This document shows, one piece after another, positions 35,128-45,418 of a stretch of 64,000 nt of DNA (position 1 is the stretch's first letter; each line of letters starts with the position of its first letter). The stretch spans positions 930,001-994,000 of the forward strand of contig CP103036.1 in NCBI GenBank assembly GCA_024752435.1, given 5' to 3'. Under the pieces are notes generated by a model. The model was not told the origin of the DNA, made no database searches, and saw nothing but the letters and a program-made list of their open reading frames with translations. This DNA comes from Allantophomopsis cytisporea. Taxonomy: Eukaryota > Ascomycota > Leotiomycetes > Phacidiales > Phacidiaceae. The position numbers and the translations under genes were made by a program.

Positions 35128-37636
35128 TCACTGCGTCTTCTTATTGGTGTTTGGGGCAGCGTCCTGCATATCAGTTAGAACTTGTATACTCTTCATAGAC
35201 AGATAGACTTACTCTGATGTAACGTGTTCCTACAACAATAGTATCTTGCTGCCCTTGTTGTCGCTGCCAGAATCTCTCCTAGAGTGTTGTTAGCTGTGAT
35301 CATTCTTGGACAGGGCTGAGGACATGCCTCCAATGTTGCACTTACCTCCGGGGTTCCATGACCTGCAAGACTCGATTGTCTAGCCGCATCTTCGAGCGTT
35401 GACCTGGAGATCTTCTCGCCAACGGCGATACCACCAGAAGCAGCTTTGTTGGCTGCATGCTCGCCCAATGCTTCTTCGAGATACTGTCTCCTAACTTCAT
35501 ACCGCTCACGACGCTCCTTTTGTAATCCTGGGCTGTCAATCTTGGATAAGGCCTTGTGTATACCCATACGGACTGCGAAATAGATGTGTTCGGAAAAGAA
35601 GATGGTCAACAGCAGTGCCCATAGTTTAATATCTGATGGCTTGCCGTCTGGGCCGACCTTGCTGCCACTAAAGAGGTAGACAAGAGCTGAAGTAGTGAGT
35701 GATCCCATCCATGAGAGGAACCCCAGAGCATCTAACCAAGGACCAATTGAGTCAGCTCTCCATGGTACTGGTCGCTGACATTCGATGGTGATTTTAAGGG
35801 CATCCGAACGTAACTCAATCCAGTTGTTGATGAGGAATGAGACAGGAGTGAGGGGCCAAACTACGGAAAAGAGGGACAAGTATCCATATTGGACGACCAT
35901 CTCGCGGAAATCTGCTGTGACATCATACTCATCAAGCTCTGCTTCGTTTCTGATTCTAGTCAAGAATGCAGCCTCTTCAGGATGATCGGTCGCCGTGTGG
36001 TCAACGACTCTACCGCCGTTCTTTGCCGCACGTTCAGCTTGGACCTTCTTGACCTTGGAAAACACTTGGCGCTTGACAAATGGTAGAATAATCTCGAGCG
36101 CAAAGTTTACAATTTGCGCAGTAACAGTAAAGTAAATGACTTGCTTCTTCAATCTGTCGGGATTGATCTGGAAGCCAGCCGCTGGAGCAGTCATTTGCTT
36201 CTCATTCTCCGCGAATGGCCTTACGGTAAGCTGGAAAACGTCGAGATGCGGCACAAGAACAGTCGCAAAAGGAACGTAGACAAAGGCTGTAAGGAAAATA
36301 GGTAAATAAGATGTAATGAAGTTCAGAACAAAGATCTTTTGGACCAATGCTGCCTTGTGAGAGTCGTTCGTTTCATAGTTCTCGAGTTGTGTTAATCTTG
36401 TAGCGAAACCTGTCAATAGTGCAGATAATTGTGGCATCATAATAGTCAAAATGACCGTAGGCAAAAATGTCTAACGCATAAATTAATAACTTTCATCTAT
36501 TTATCCAAACGAGGGAAATGGTACTTACAAGGTAGCTCTTGAATGGGCCATCATAGACTTCAGAAATAAAGATTTCGATCCCAAAGCAGGTTGCAATCAG
36601 ACTTCCAAGAATAATAGCAGCTGCAATTGCGAAAGGGATCTGCAGGAGTTGACGTGCCAATCGCTTTATCGGAGAGTACACTTTCATCTCTTCGCCAGTG
36701 ATGGGGTCCTTCATCTCGCTCTCATGTTTGAACTGAGGGCGTTTTTGTTGAATCTTAGACACACCACGTACTCCCCATTGTACAGCCAGATCGATTTCTT
36801 GCTTCTTCCAATATTCGACAAACATGACTGACCAGAGACAACTTCCAATAGCATATATTGGGGAGTATTGACCGAGAAGGACCCAGCACGAGAAACCGAA
36901 GGCTGCTGGAAAGATGAGGAACATGAAATAAGACTGCAAAAAAGCGAAGTAGAATGCAATCTGCTCGCCAAATCGATCTCTGATGACAGTTAGATCATCA
37001 ACAGTCAGCATGTATTTCGAACTCCACTGCTTAATCCAAGCCCTGTTGAATTTATGATCGTGAAGGGCAAAGACGGATGTAACGCCCTCCCATTCTCCGC
37101 TCTTGGGAGTGATTCCTGCACCCCCTTCATTTCGTGGCTTTGTGATGAGAAGGTACACAAGGCGGAGACGCTCGGCTTCGGAAATCGGCTCATCGGAAAG
37201 AGATTGTTGCATCTGCTTGTGAGGAGCAGCAGCTCGAACACCGTATAGCCAATCCTGTACTCGGGATCTGTAGACTTCTGTACCGAGATGGTCGTCTGCG
37301 GCCTTGACGAAGATCAAAACCGAACAGTCGTCACCGTTTCGCACTTCGGTGGATAGTCCAACGTCATTAAGGGCTTGAATAAGCTTTACGAACTGGGCCT
37401 CAGCAGTGGCGGCATCTACGACGCAATTAGATGTTGTTACATTATGAGAGGAGCACAACTAGTCACCGGTGGTTGCAAAACGATAGTCGATCACGTAGTC
37501 AACATCGAAGTTCGAGTTCAAGCTGTCGATGGCTGTCAGTAATATGAAATTGATTCATGGACTGCCATGAAACATACGCATTGCCTTTCACCTCGCCGGC
37601 GTCGACCTCCTCATGGATGCCCTTCACAGAAGCCAT
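35128..37636 (-). CDS. TMEM16 / anoctamin family lipid scramblase or channel
   Basis: Six exons (37578-37636, 37467-37522, 36529-37415, 35346-36470, 35213-35278, 35128-35163) join in phase to 742 aa, close to the 735 of Aspergillus TMEM16. The cytosolic N-terminal domain starts FDVDYVIDYRFATT and includes VQDWLYGVRAA. The membrane part has segments such as QIAFYFAFLQSYFMFLIFPA, then FPFAIAAAIILGSLIATCF-like helix 3, VLNFITSYLPIFLTAFVYVP, and the Ca-site helices around FREMVVQYGYLSLFSVVWPL and NNWIELRSDALKI, which carry acidic residues. The C-terminus includes ERFWQRQQGQQ and ends NTNKKTQ. Fungal members are Ca-activated phospholipid scramblases with ion leak, related to yeast Ist2 at ER-plasma membrane contacts. 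Introns are 49 to 67 nt. It is divergent from the metallophosphoesterase. Confidence 0.93.
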
Positions 37637-38312
37637 CTTGTAATGGCGGAGCACGAAGAAAGTGCTGTACTGATGGGTGAACCAAGGATGAAAAGGATAC
37701 AAAAGGAAGGAGAAACAACTATGGAGAATGTTTTAAATCGATCGAAAAAGCCACGCCTGTAATGTTTGGTCGCAGATCCCCCTTTGGACTCGAATGCTTC
37801 CAAGGCAGGATATCGAGGTAAAGCCTGAATTAACAGCACAGCTCCAAGCTTCAAGATGCAAGCGATGACGTTCGCCTGTCAAGTAGCTTCCATGCACCAC
37901 CAATCCCTGGTTATGCAATGAATGATCCATCACTGGTGCTGAGGACTAGCGGCCGCTATTCACCGATGATACAGTACACCGTAAGTAGCACACGGCGAAC
38001 ATGTAGCAGCCACGTGCTTACTGGAATGCACTCTCAACCAGAGACGTTCAACATGATATAGCTTACATCTCTTCTTCCTTTACTCTCACCTTCTGTTCAT
38101 CTCCTAGTATAAGTCCGCACTCCTCGTGCTATACACCTTAGAAGTTTAATTATATTGCGGTTCTTTGGGTTTGTCTTGTGGGCCTTCGCGCTGCCTCGTT
38201 GTAGTCTATCAAGCTCTATTCTTTACGTCGCTCGGAGGCATTTGTTCTAGCAAGCTCTTCTGAAGTCATCTCTTGAGTCAATACCAAAAGCATCCGGTAC
38301 GGATTCGCAAGA
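37637..38312. promoter_or_regulatory. Divergent promoter region, TMEM16 and metallophosphoesterase
   Basis: About 675 nt between two opposite start codons. A pyrimidine-rich stretch (38060-38300) precedes the metallophosphoesterase start and probably contains its transcription start. No specific operator was recognised. Confidence 0.45.
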
Positions 38313-39194
38313 ATGTCTTTCAATAGTCAGCCAAAGTACATTGCGGCCAAAAAGTCCAGTCCATGGCCATGGTCCAGACGGTCGAATATGTACAATCCCC
38401 CAACAGCGCTTGACCGCATTTTGGAATCACCATTGAAATTCATAATCACGTACCTTCAAGCCATTTTCCTCTACCTCCGCGGTGCACCCTTCAGGCCTCC
38501 ACGCAACAAGCATCCAATTCGAATTGTATGCATATCAGACACGCACTGCAATTCTGGGATGACAATTCCACCAGGCGACCTTCTCATTCACGCAGGAGAT
38601 CTCACCAATGCGGGCACCATCGCGGAAATCCAGGAGCAGATTAATTGGCTAGATCGCCTCCCACACAAAGAAAAGATAGTCATCTGCGGTAACCATGATA
38701 GCTATTTTGACCCCAAGTCCCGCAAGGTAGAAGATAAAACTGGCCATAAGAAACTCGTGTGGCCGAAGAACATGCATTATCTAGAAAACAAGGCTATATC
38801 TTTGAAATTCAAGGGAGGTCGTAAACTAAACTTTTATGGATCTCCGGATATTCCAGCTTGTGGTGGCAATGATAACGCGTTCCAGTATGAACGAGGCAAG
38901 GACCCCTGGGAGGGACGAATTCCAATGGCAACGGATGTGCTCATTACGCACACGCCGCCTAAGCACCATGTTGATCTGAATTTGGGGTGTGAGGGACTCT
39001 TGAAGGAGATTTGGGAGGTGAAGCCTAAGTTACACGTTGTTGGACACATTCACAGTGCTCATGGCCGGGAAGCATTGTTTTGGGATGAGGGCCAGCTGGC
39101 CTATGAGAACGTGTTGGCTAGTAACGATGGTATTCTACATGATTTAACGCAAGTTTCCCGGTGGTTTGAGACTTTGAAAGGTGCGTCGATCTAA
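38313..39194 (+). CDS. Calcineurin-like metallophosphoesterase
   Basis: One exon, 293 aa. The dimetal active-site motifs appear in the expected order: ISDTH (residues 74-78), GDLTN (95-99), GNHD (125-128), THTPPKHH and GHIHSAHG. The set and spacing resemble the MPPED1/MPPED2 (239AB) branch, small phosphodiesterase-like enzymes common in filamentous fungi. A hydrophobic helix at residues 41-57 (LKFIITYLQAIFLYLRG) before the catalytic domain could anchor it in a membrane. The real substrate is unknown. The start is well placed, 676 nt from the TMEM16 start, with no competing upstream ATG in frame. Confidence 0.92.
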   Translation: MSFNSQPKYIAAKKSSPWPWSRRSNMYNPPTALDRILESPLKFIITYLQAIFLYLRGAPFRPPRNKHPIRIVCISDTHCNSGMTIPPGDLLIHAGDLTNAGTIAEIQEQINWLDRLPHKEKIVICGNHDSYFDPKSRKVEDKTGHKKLVWPKNMHYLENKAISLKFKGGRKLNFYGSPDIPACGGNDNAFQYERGKDPWEGRIPMATDVLITHTPPKHHVDLNLGCEGLLKEIWEVKPKLHVVGHIHSAHGREALFWDEGQLAYENVLASNDGILHDLTQVSRWFETLKGASI

Positions 39195-40327
39195 ACCATG
39201 TTGATATGTATATTGACAAGATTGTAGTTATATGGTATGGGATCAGGGGTATCCTATGGCAAAGACTGATGGTTGGTCGTTCAGGAGCACACGGATCTCT
39301 TATTGTAAATGCGGCCCTAGTTTACCAGTCTTCAACAGCGATAGGTAATCCTGTCGAGGTTGTAAATCTGTAGAACACCTGAGATAGGATCAATTCCGAT
39401 ATGTGATTGGACAAACGGATGTTTGTCGAGATACCACATACTAAGACGAGGATAGAAGGTCTGACAAAAAATATAACTGTGACTATATGATTGTGAAAAG
39501 TGAATATAAAGCATTTCTTTATGTAAAACAGGTGTTTCAAGTGGGCTGAATATGATTATGATAACTCAGTATTCACAACAATCTCAGTCATAAAATCCAT
39601 AGAAATAAGTACACCCTTATGAATTGCTCTTATAGCAAGCAGGTTGATATTCTGTAAATGACTCCTATCTTACGTCTATTCTCTCGACCTTAGCAGAGAC
39701 TTTCTGAAGGAGTGCCTTTAGACTATATCTAGCGTGAAACATGTCGTTAGTATTCTTCGGCAATAAAATATTCATCATCGCCTAAAGCGATTTGGACATT
39801 GTTTGATCACTTATAGGCCTAGAGATTGTAAGAAAAGTATAGTGAATCTCTCTAATTCATTCCTTTGTTCTTTAGATGATGAGAGGACAGAAGAGAGGGG
39901 TTTCTAGGTGTCTGTATACTTATAGCCGCCGATCATCCAAGGTCTTTGCATGAAGACCATCTGAAGGAACATAATTACTTGAAGATCACCACGAAAACGA
40001 ATTCGGATCCGTAATACCCTGCAAGCCTTTGAAATTTCACAAAGCAAGAAAGCACAGTAAAGCGCGGAATCATTGATAGTGACAGAATTATATTGTTGGT
40101 TAGACGAGAAGAATATTTTTCCTATTATATTAGTGTCTGAGCAGTACATGTTGAAGACCTGTAAGACACTCAAGACTCCAAATCACAACTACCAAAGATC
40201 AACATAGCACTCGAAAACCTCAACCCTTGTACCAAAGCCGTAACTGACAGCCAAATCCCATATATTATGTACTTTGGCGAAATGAGCATAATGAGAGTTA
40301 TACGGATAAGAGCAGCTCGGCCTAGGC
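39195..40327. other. Convergent intergenic region
   Basis: 1.1 kb of AT-rich DNA between the metallophosphoesterase stop and the PAP2_3 stop. Open frames are short and not protein-like. No repeat or RNA gene was seen. Confidence 0.5.
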
Positions 40328-41831
40328 TCACTTCCTCAAAACCCCCTTGTTAGCATCCCACTCATCCTCCATGTTCAACTCGATCGCTTCAGGCTTGTGA
40401 ATCCTCACACACCAGAGGAAGTAATCTTCCACAGCCAACAGATTAAGCAGGATGTCATTCGCGAACCAGGCAACGCCACAAACTGCGGCCCCAGCTACAG
40501 CGTCAAGGATGAAATGATTGGCGGTAGCAATGATAGCGATCAAGATAGTGAGTGGGTACGCAACTCCAACAACCACACACAACAGTCTCTTCGCTGATGG
40601 CAGTGGGATACGCGGTGCAAGACGTGGATGTGCGCTATTCATGAAGGGAACCCTGAGAGTTTTTGGTGCGGAAGCTTGTTTGAGGGGGAGCGTCAAGATG
40701 GAGAGACCAATGAGCAAACTATATCCTATAATGAAAGGTTAGATCATATACTTGATGACCACGAAAAGGTACTTACCAAAATGTAGACTTGGCATAGCAG
40801 CGTACTGTATATATTAGCTTATTTCTTGTATCAGTGGTTTTTTATTTGGTTATATTACCTGATTGCAGAATTTGTTTTGCGTCCAAACGCTTCCAGTCCC
40901 TTCGCCGTGCACAGTATCTACGAAGCCGTATGAGCGCGCAAGTTTCCCTTCTGATCCTTTCGACTCGTCGGCGCTGAGCAGACGTGGCGGCATGCAAGGC
41001 CAGATAGTGAAGACGATGAAGGCGATGAGGTTACAGAGAGCCATTGTACGGCGCCTGCTTTGATAGAGGCGGGGACCGGCTGGGGTATGCGAAGTCTCAG
41101 CTGTGGGTGAGGAAAGGCGTGGATCTGGAAGCCGGTTACGAGTGTTGGTGTAGTAGAAGAGGAAGATCAGGAAGGCGATAGAGCCTGGGATGTGAATGAA
41201 TGAGTAGATACGGTTGATCCATGTTATGACGAATGGGCTACGCATAAAAAATTTCTGGATTGAGAGCTCCCAGAATATTCCGAGGCGTTGCTCCATCGCG
41301 ATCACCTGCAAGGCATGGTGTCGTGCAGCATGTACTGTGCCTTCCACGATCCAGACTGCTGTAGCCGCACGGCCTAGCTGATAAACCTGGATTATGTCAA
41401 TTTCGTTCTTGTCTCTCTGGAATTAATCGGAAGTCTTATCATACCCAGTATATCAATGCCCAGTACCAGCATTCGACCAAGAATGGAAATCTTTCAAGAA
41501 CTCTACTCAATACATAACCTTTAAATCTGCGTGTGTTCGGTGTAGCAACTTCCCTCTTGAAACCCAAAATCCCAATATTCCTCTTCCTCCATTTCGGCTC
41601 TTGATCAGAGAGCAACGAAGGAGAAGTTGATCTAGGGTATTCGGTATTTTCCAACAGCCCATCGGAAGAATCAACTGATCCACTCCTTACTCCCTCTTCG
41701 ACGTCGTTCGATATTCTCCGCTGTCGACGAGCGTGAATACGTCGTGCGTCGGTATTTCTATTGATCCAAGTGCCGCCAATAAGTAGAGCGATGACCACGA
41801 GTGGCTCAGCAACGGCGCCTATCCCGCCCAT
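40328..41831 (-). CDS. PAP2_3-type integral membrane phosphatase-like protein
   Basis: Four exons (41445-41831, 40859-41386, 40777-40804, 40328-40725) join in phase to 446 aa. The third exon is only 28 nt and encodes YAAMPSLHF. The N-terminal helix (VAEPLVVIALLIGGTWINRN) and a disordered stretch are followed by several membrane helices (SFIHIPGSIAFLIFLFYYTN, ALCNLIAFIVFTIWP). The PAP2 signature is AAMPSLHFGYSLLIG plus ANHFILDAVAG, with the catalytic His/Asp pair. This is the fungal PAP2_3 family, related to inositol phosphorylceramide synthase and sphingolipid phosphotransferases; the exact lipid substrate is not known. An upstream in-frame ATG at 41882 would add 17 residues. Confidence 0.88.
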
Positions 41832-43265
41832 GTTGACGCGTTGCTGCCGCTGGAATGTCACTGAGATGTCACTATCGAGCAACGACTGGATCAGGCGCCC
41901 AAGGTGCAGGTACGACGATTAAGGTACGGGAACTTCGGGAAGAGGCACCCGGAGAGATATGATTAGATATCGCTTGGAATGGGATTTCGATGTTCAAGAA
42001 AAGAGAAGATAAGAAATCAATATCGAAAAATGCACCAAGAATCAGCGACAACGAGGCAGGAAAAGAAGATAAGTTCTGGAGATGTGAGATAATCGCAGCT
42101 GCCTGCTCACCTACCTTCCAGCGTTTTCTAGTTAAACCCGACATGCCCAACGTCGCCGGGGTCTTACTCATGGCCTTCATATTCTGCTACGTATTGGTGG
42201 TAATCCGAAAGGCAAGGTATTGCCTACGTGATTTAGCAGCTGTGGTACAACCGGAACGCGTCCCCGCTCCTCCAGCGACCATCACGAGAGCCTTTTCTTT
42301 GTTCGGAAAGGCCGGAGGAAAGCTATGCGTTGGAACGTGATAAGCACGGCTGGCTGGACAGTCAGTATGCACATAAACTTATGCCCAGAAATCCATCAAA
42401 TCAGTCATCTCATTTCAATGCCGTTTATCGGTGACGGCTCACGTCATGGTCTCGTGGTTTGTTGCTGAATCCTGCAAAACGTCAATTGTGCATCGGATTC
42501 TGTAGTTATCGTTACTTGGAATAGTGCATGATGGTGCTGGTGATGCTGATGGAGCATGAATGAGATGATTAATTCATGATTGACCGGCTTTCAAACCATA
42601 AGGTAACGATAAAGTTGTGGAGCAATCATCTTCTCTTGGTCATGGTTCTTGTACATGGTTACATAGTTCTTATTCGAAGACCGTCAAAGCCATGGAAGCT
42701 TGGGTGAAGCTTGGACTTCTGCATATGCATATCGGTAGTATCCGTCGGAGCAAGACCCGTCCTTTGGTTCGCTCTTGAATAAATTTCGTGCTCTGGAGAA
42801 GAACGGAGCATAAGAAACCGGTGAAGTCGTCTTGGATACCTTACATCAGAGTGGATCCAAGCTTGCTCAAAGCACAAGGATATACAGTTAAATAAGTTAG
42901 ATTTGACATCCCAAAAGAAAAAAATCATTCTTCGTCTATGAAAGATTCTCATCAGATCCACACTCAGAAAGAAGCGAACTCTCAACAGAGCATCAAGCAT
43001 CCAACTCATCGAGAATACAGGGAAAAAAAAGAGAGAAAAGATATCAAGGTTCATGGTTCATGACTCTGGACTTTACCATTCATGATTCCTATACTATCCA
43101 AGAACATCTAAGACAACAGAATGTTTTCACTCAAACTCAAAAGTGTACAGCTTCCGCTCAGACCATCGAACATTACCAAGCTCTCCCAACCGAGTCCCGC
43201 CCCAACCCAAAAGCAAAAATTAAAAAAACGTGTCTTTGCATTATATCAAAGACCTCATAACTTGA
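41832..43265. other. Intergenic region left of the tRNA pair
   Basis: 1.4 kb between the PAP2_3 start and tRNA-Gly. A plus-strand open stretch at 41990-42340 contains one hydrophobic helix (VAGVLLMAFIFCYVLVVIRK) and a basic tail; it might encode a short membrane protein starting at 42143, but nothing else supports it. The rest looks noncoding. Confidence 0.45.
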
Positions 43266-43337
43266 TGCAACTGCCGTGAATCGAACACGAACCTGCCGCT
43301 TGGAAGGCGGCAATCCTAACCATTGGACCACAGAAGC
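43266..43337 (-). tRNA. tRNA-Gly (UCC anticodon)
   Basis: A 72-nt cloverleaf without intron. The anticodon arm is GCCGC-CTTCCAA-GCGGC with anticodon UCC. The D arm reads GTCCAATGGTTAGGAT, and the T arm TCGTG-TTCGATT-CACGG, so the internal A and B boxes are present. Discriminator base is A. The acceptor stem GCTTCTG/CAGTTGC pairs at only five of seven positions: two adjacent U-U oppositions at 3-70 and 4-69. On the minus strand a T run follows about 30 nt downstream and could end Pol III transcription. Confidence 0.85.
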
Positions 43338-43477
43338 CGTATTCCAATTGAATTGATGTGAGGAGTTAACTTAATGGCCAATATAATCCTTTCTTCCCGT
43401 TCTTCTCCAGTGCAAAAGAAAGCATTTCCAAAAGTCACACCCATCCGTAGATGGGGTTGTGGAAGCAGATGATATGA

Positions 43478-43549
43478 TGACCTACGCAGGGATCGAACCT
43501 GCAATCTCTTGATTCGTAGTCAAGCGCCTTGCCATTGGGCCAGCAGGCC
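43478..43549 (-). tRNA. tRNA-Arg (ACG anticodon)
   Basis: A 72-nt cloverleaf without intron. The anticodon arm is CTTGA-CTACGAA-TCAAG with anticodon ACG, normally edited to ICG. Acceptor stem GGCCTGC/GTAGGTC pairs fully, allowing G-U. The T arm GCAGG-TTCGATC-CCTGC is perfect, and the D arm contains GGCCCAATGGCAAGGC. Discriminator base is A. A TTTT stretch lies about 40 nt downstream. It is 140 nt upstream of tRNA-Gly on the same strand. Confidence 0.92.
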
Positions 43550-45418
43550 AGAGAATCTGTGCTTTGATGGAAGGGCGAGCTTTAAGTTGGCTTATGAAGA
43601 GCATTAGCGAGGTGAGGGAAATTAAGAGGGATAGAAAAACTGTTTTTTGGGAGGGGGTGGGTGGTTGGTGGAGGGCCCATGCTGGTTGGTGTGGGGTGGG
43701 GCTGGACGACGCTGACGTTGGACGGTAAATCGTGATGGGTGTCGTGGAATTGGGATGATGATTTGGGATGGGATAGGACGGGACAAGATGCAGTTCTTGC
43801 ATGGGGAATTTGGAGACGTTCATTAATGCACAGTATTCCTACTCCCGACCTCTTGCAGATCACTATGGTAGTATGAGAGGTGGTGCTTTTATGATAGACA
43901 ACCCGACCTCAAGCCCAGTACATCAGGAGTCTAGATCTTTCATGATAGACTACCTAGGAATGTCTTGTTCTAAATACACAGTTGCGTCTTTCAACGATCG
44001 TTTAGGATATATGTACAACTCTAAATAGCCATATTATATAATCCAGAAAAACATGAGTAAGATATTCTTTTTAGTATTGACTGAGATTTATCGGCACTGC
44101 CAATAACCTAACATAGAAACTCAACTGGACTCAATTCTATGCATCTGAATTACATGAGTATGCAGTGTAAAGACCTTATTGCTCTTAGTAATTAGATACC
44201 TACCTTACCATGTGACTTTTGGTAGCTTACTCCATGGCTGATATATTTGTATAAGATGAGCAATCTATACAGCTCTTTACAAATGCATAGCTGAAAACCT
44301 TGAAACTAAAATTATCATGCATCTCCTAATAAATATTCCATATGCTCCTAAGTTTCAACCGAGGATCTGAAAACAAGACTCTGAAATCGACGATGCCCAA
44401 ATCCCTCCGTCACAAAAGGCATAGACGAATATGATAATCCGAAGCAAAATGCGAGGTAATCACAAAGTGGTGATATCCGCCCATAGGGGTCAATTTCGAG
44501 GCGCATATCACACATCAAGTTCCAATCCATTGGACCACTAAATCCACAAGTCCAATTCGAAAGCACAGTCTGCTGAGAACCATTATTTATTACATTAAAT
44601 ACCTATCAACTCCCAATACATATTCACCACTCATTATCATCATCTTCATCTTTACACGGCCCACCCATCCACATATGAATCCACGTCCACAACGAACAAC
44701 AAAACCGCATGCAAAGACAGACACATAAACGCAAAATCTTCAATGATAACACGAATCTTCGTTCTCAAATCTCAAGTCTCAAAATATCAAATCTCAAATG
44801 AAAAAGCGCCAAATATCCCCCATAGCACCAAAAAATGCTCCTCCCCCAATCCCCTATGTCTGATACACAATCTATAAGTCCACGGAAGAGGACATGGCAG
44901 GCACAAAATGGATACACGAACAAAGGATCTGGAAAGAAGAAGACGAGAAGAAAAAAACAGAAGGAGGTAGCAAGATATGCTCAAATTTTCTTTTATGATT
45001 TCCAGCACACCCAAACATACACAACCACATCATTTATGACAATCCAGCCTATATCAAATCCAGAAACAAGCTCGCGGAAAAGGAACAAAGAAGCGGGCCG
45101 AGGAAGGGGGAGAGCGGAGAAGGTGATGGCGAGAAACAAAGGCTGAAAGAAGAAGGGGGAGAAAAAAAGATTATCGTCTGCTTTTTGCATCGTAGAAGTC
45201 GTCGATTCGCTAACAGTCTGGTATCTCAAAAAGAAAACAAAAAGGCAAGAAGGTGATGGAAGAAGAATGGTATAAAAGGTGCAGCTCATGAACATGAAAA
45301 AGCATATGATGGGCGAATTCGACTATGCTCGGGAGAAGGTAACGACGTATTAAATCGGGAACGTCCCGCAAGAATGAACATTGTGAGTACTGTGAAGGGG
45401 AGGAAGCAGTCAGGGTAA
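43550..45418. other. Intergenic region right of the tRNA pair
   Basis: 1.9 kb, mostly AT-rich. The right part (44,900-45,300) is purine-rich on the plus strand, matching a pyrimidine-rich 3' UTR of the Msb1-type gene. No gene was seen. Confidence 0.5.
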
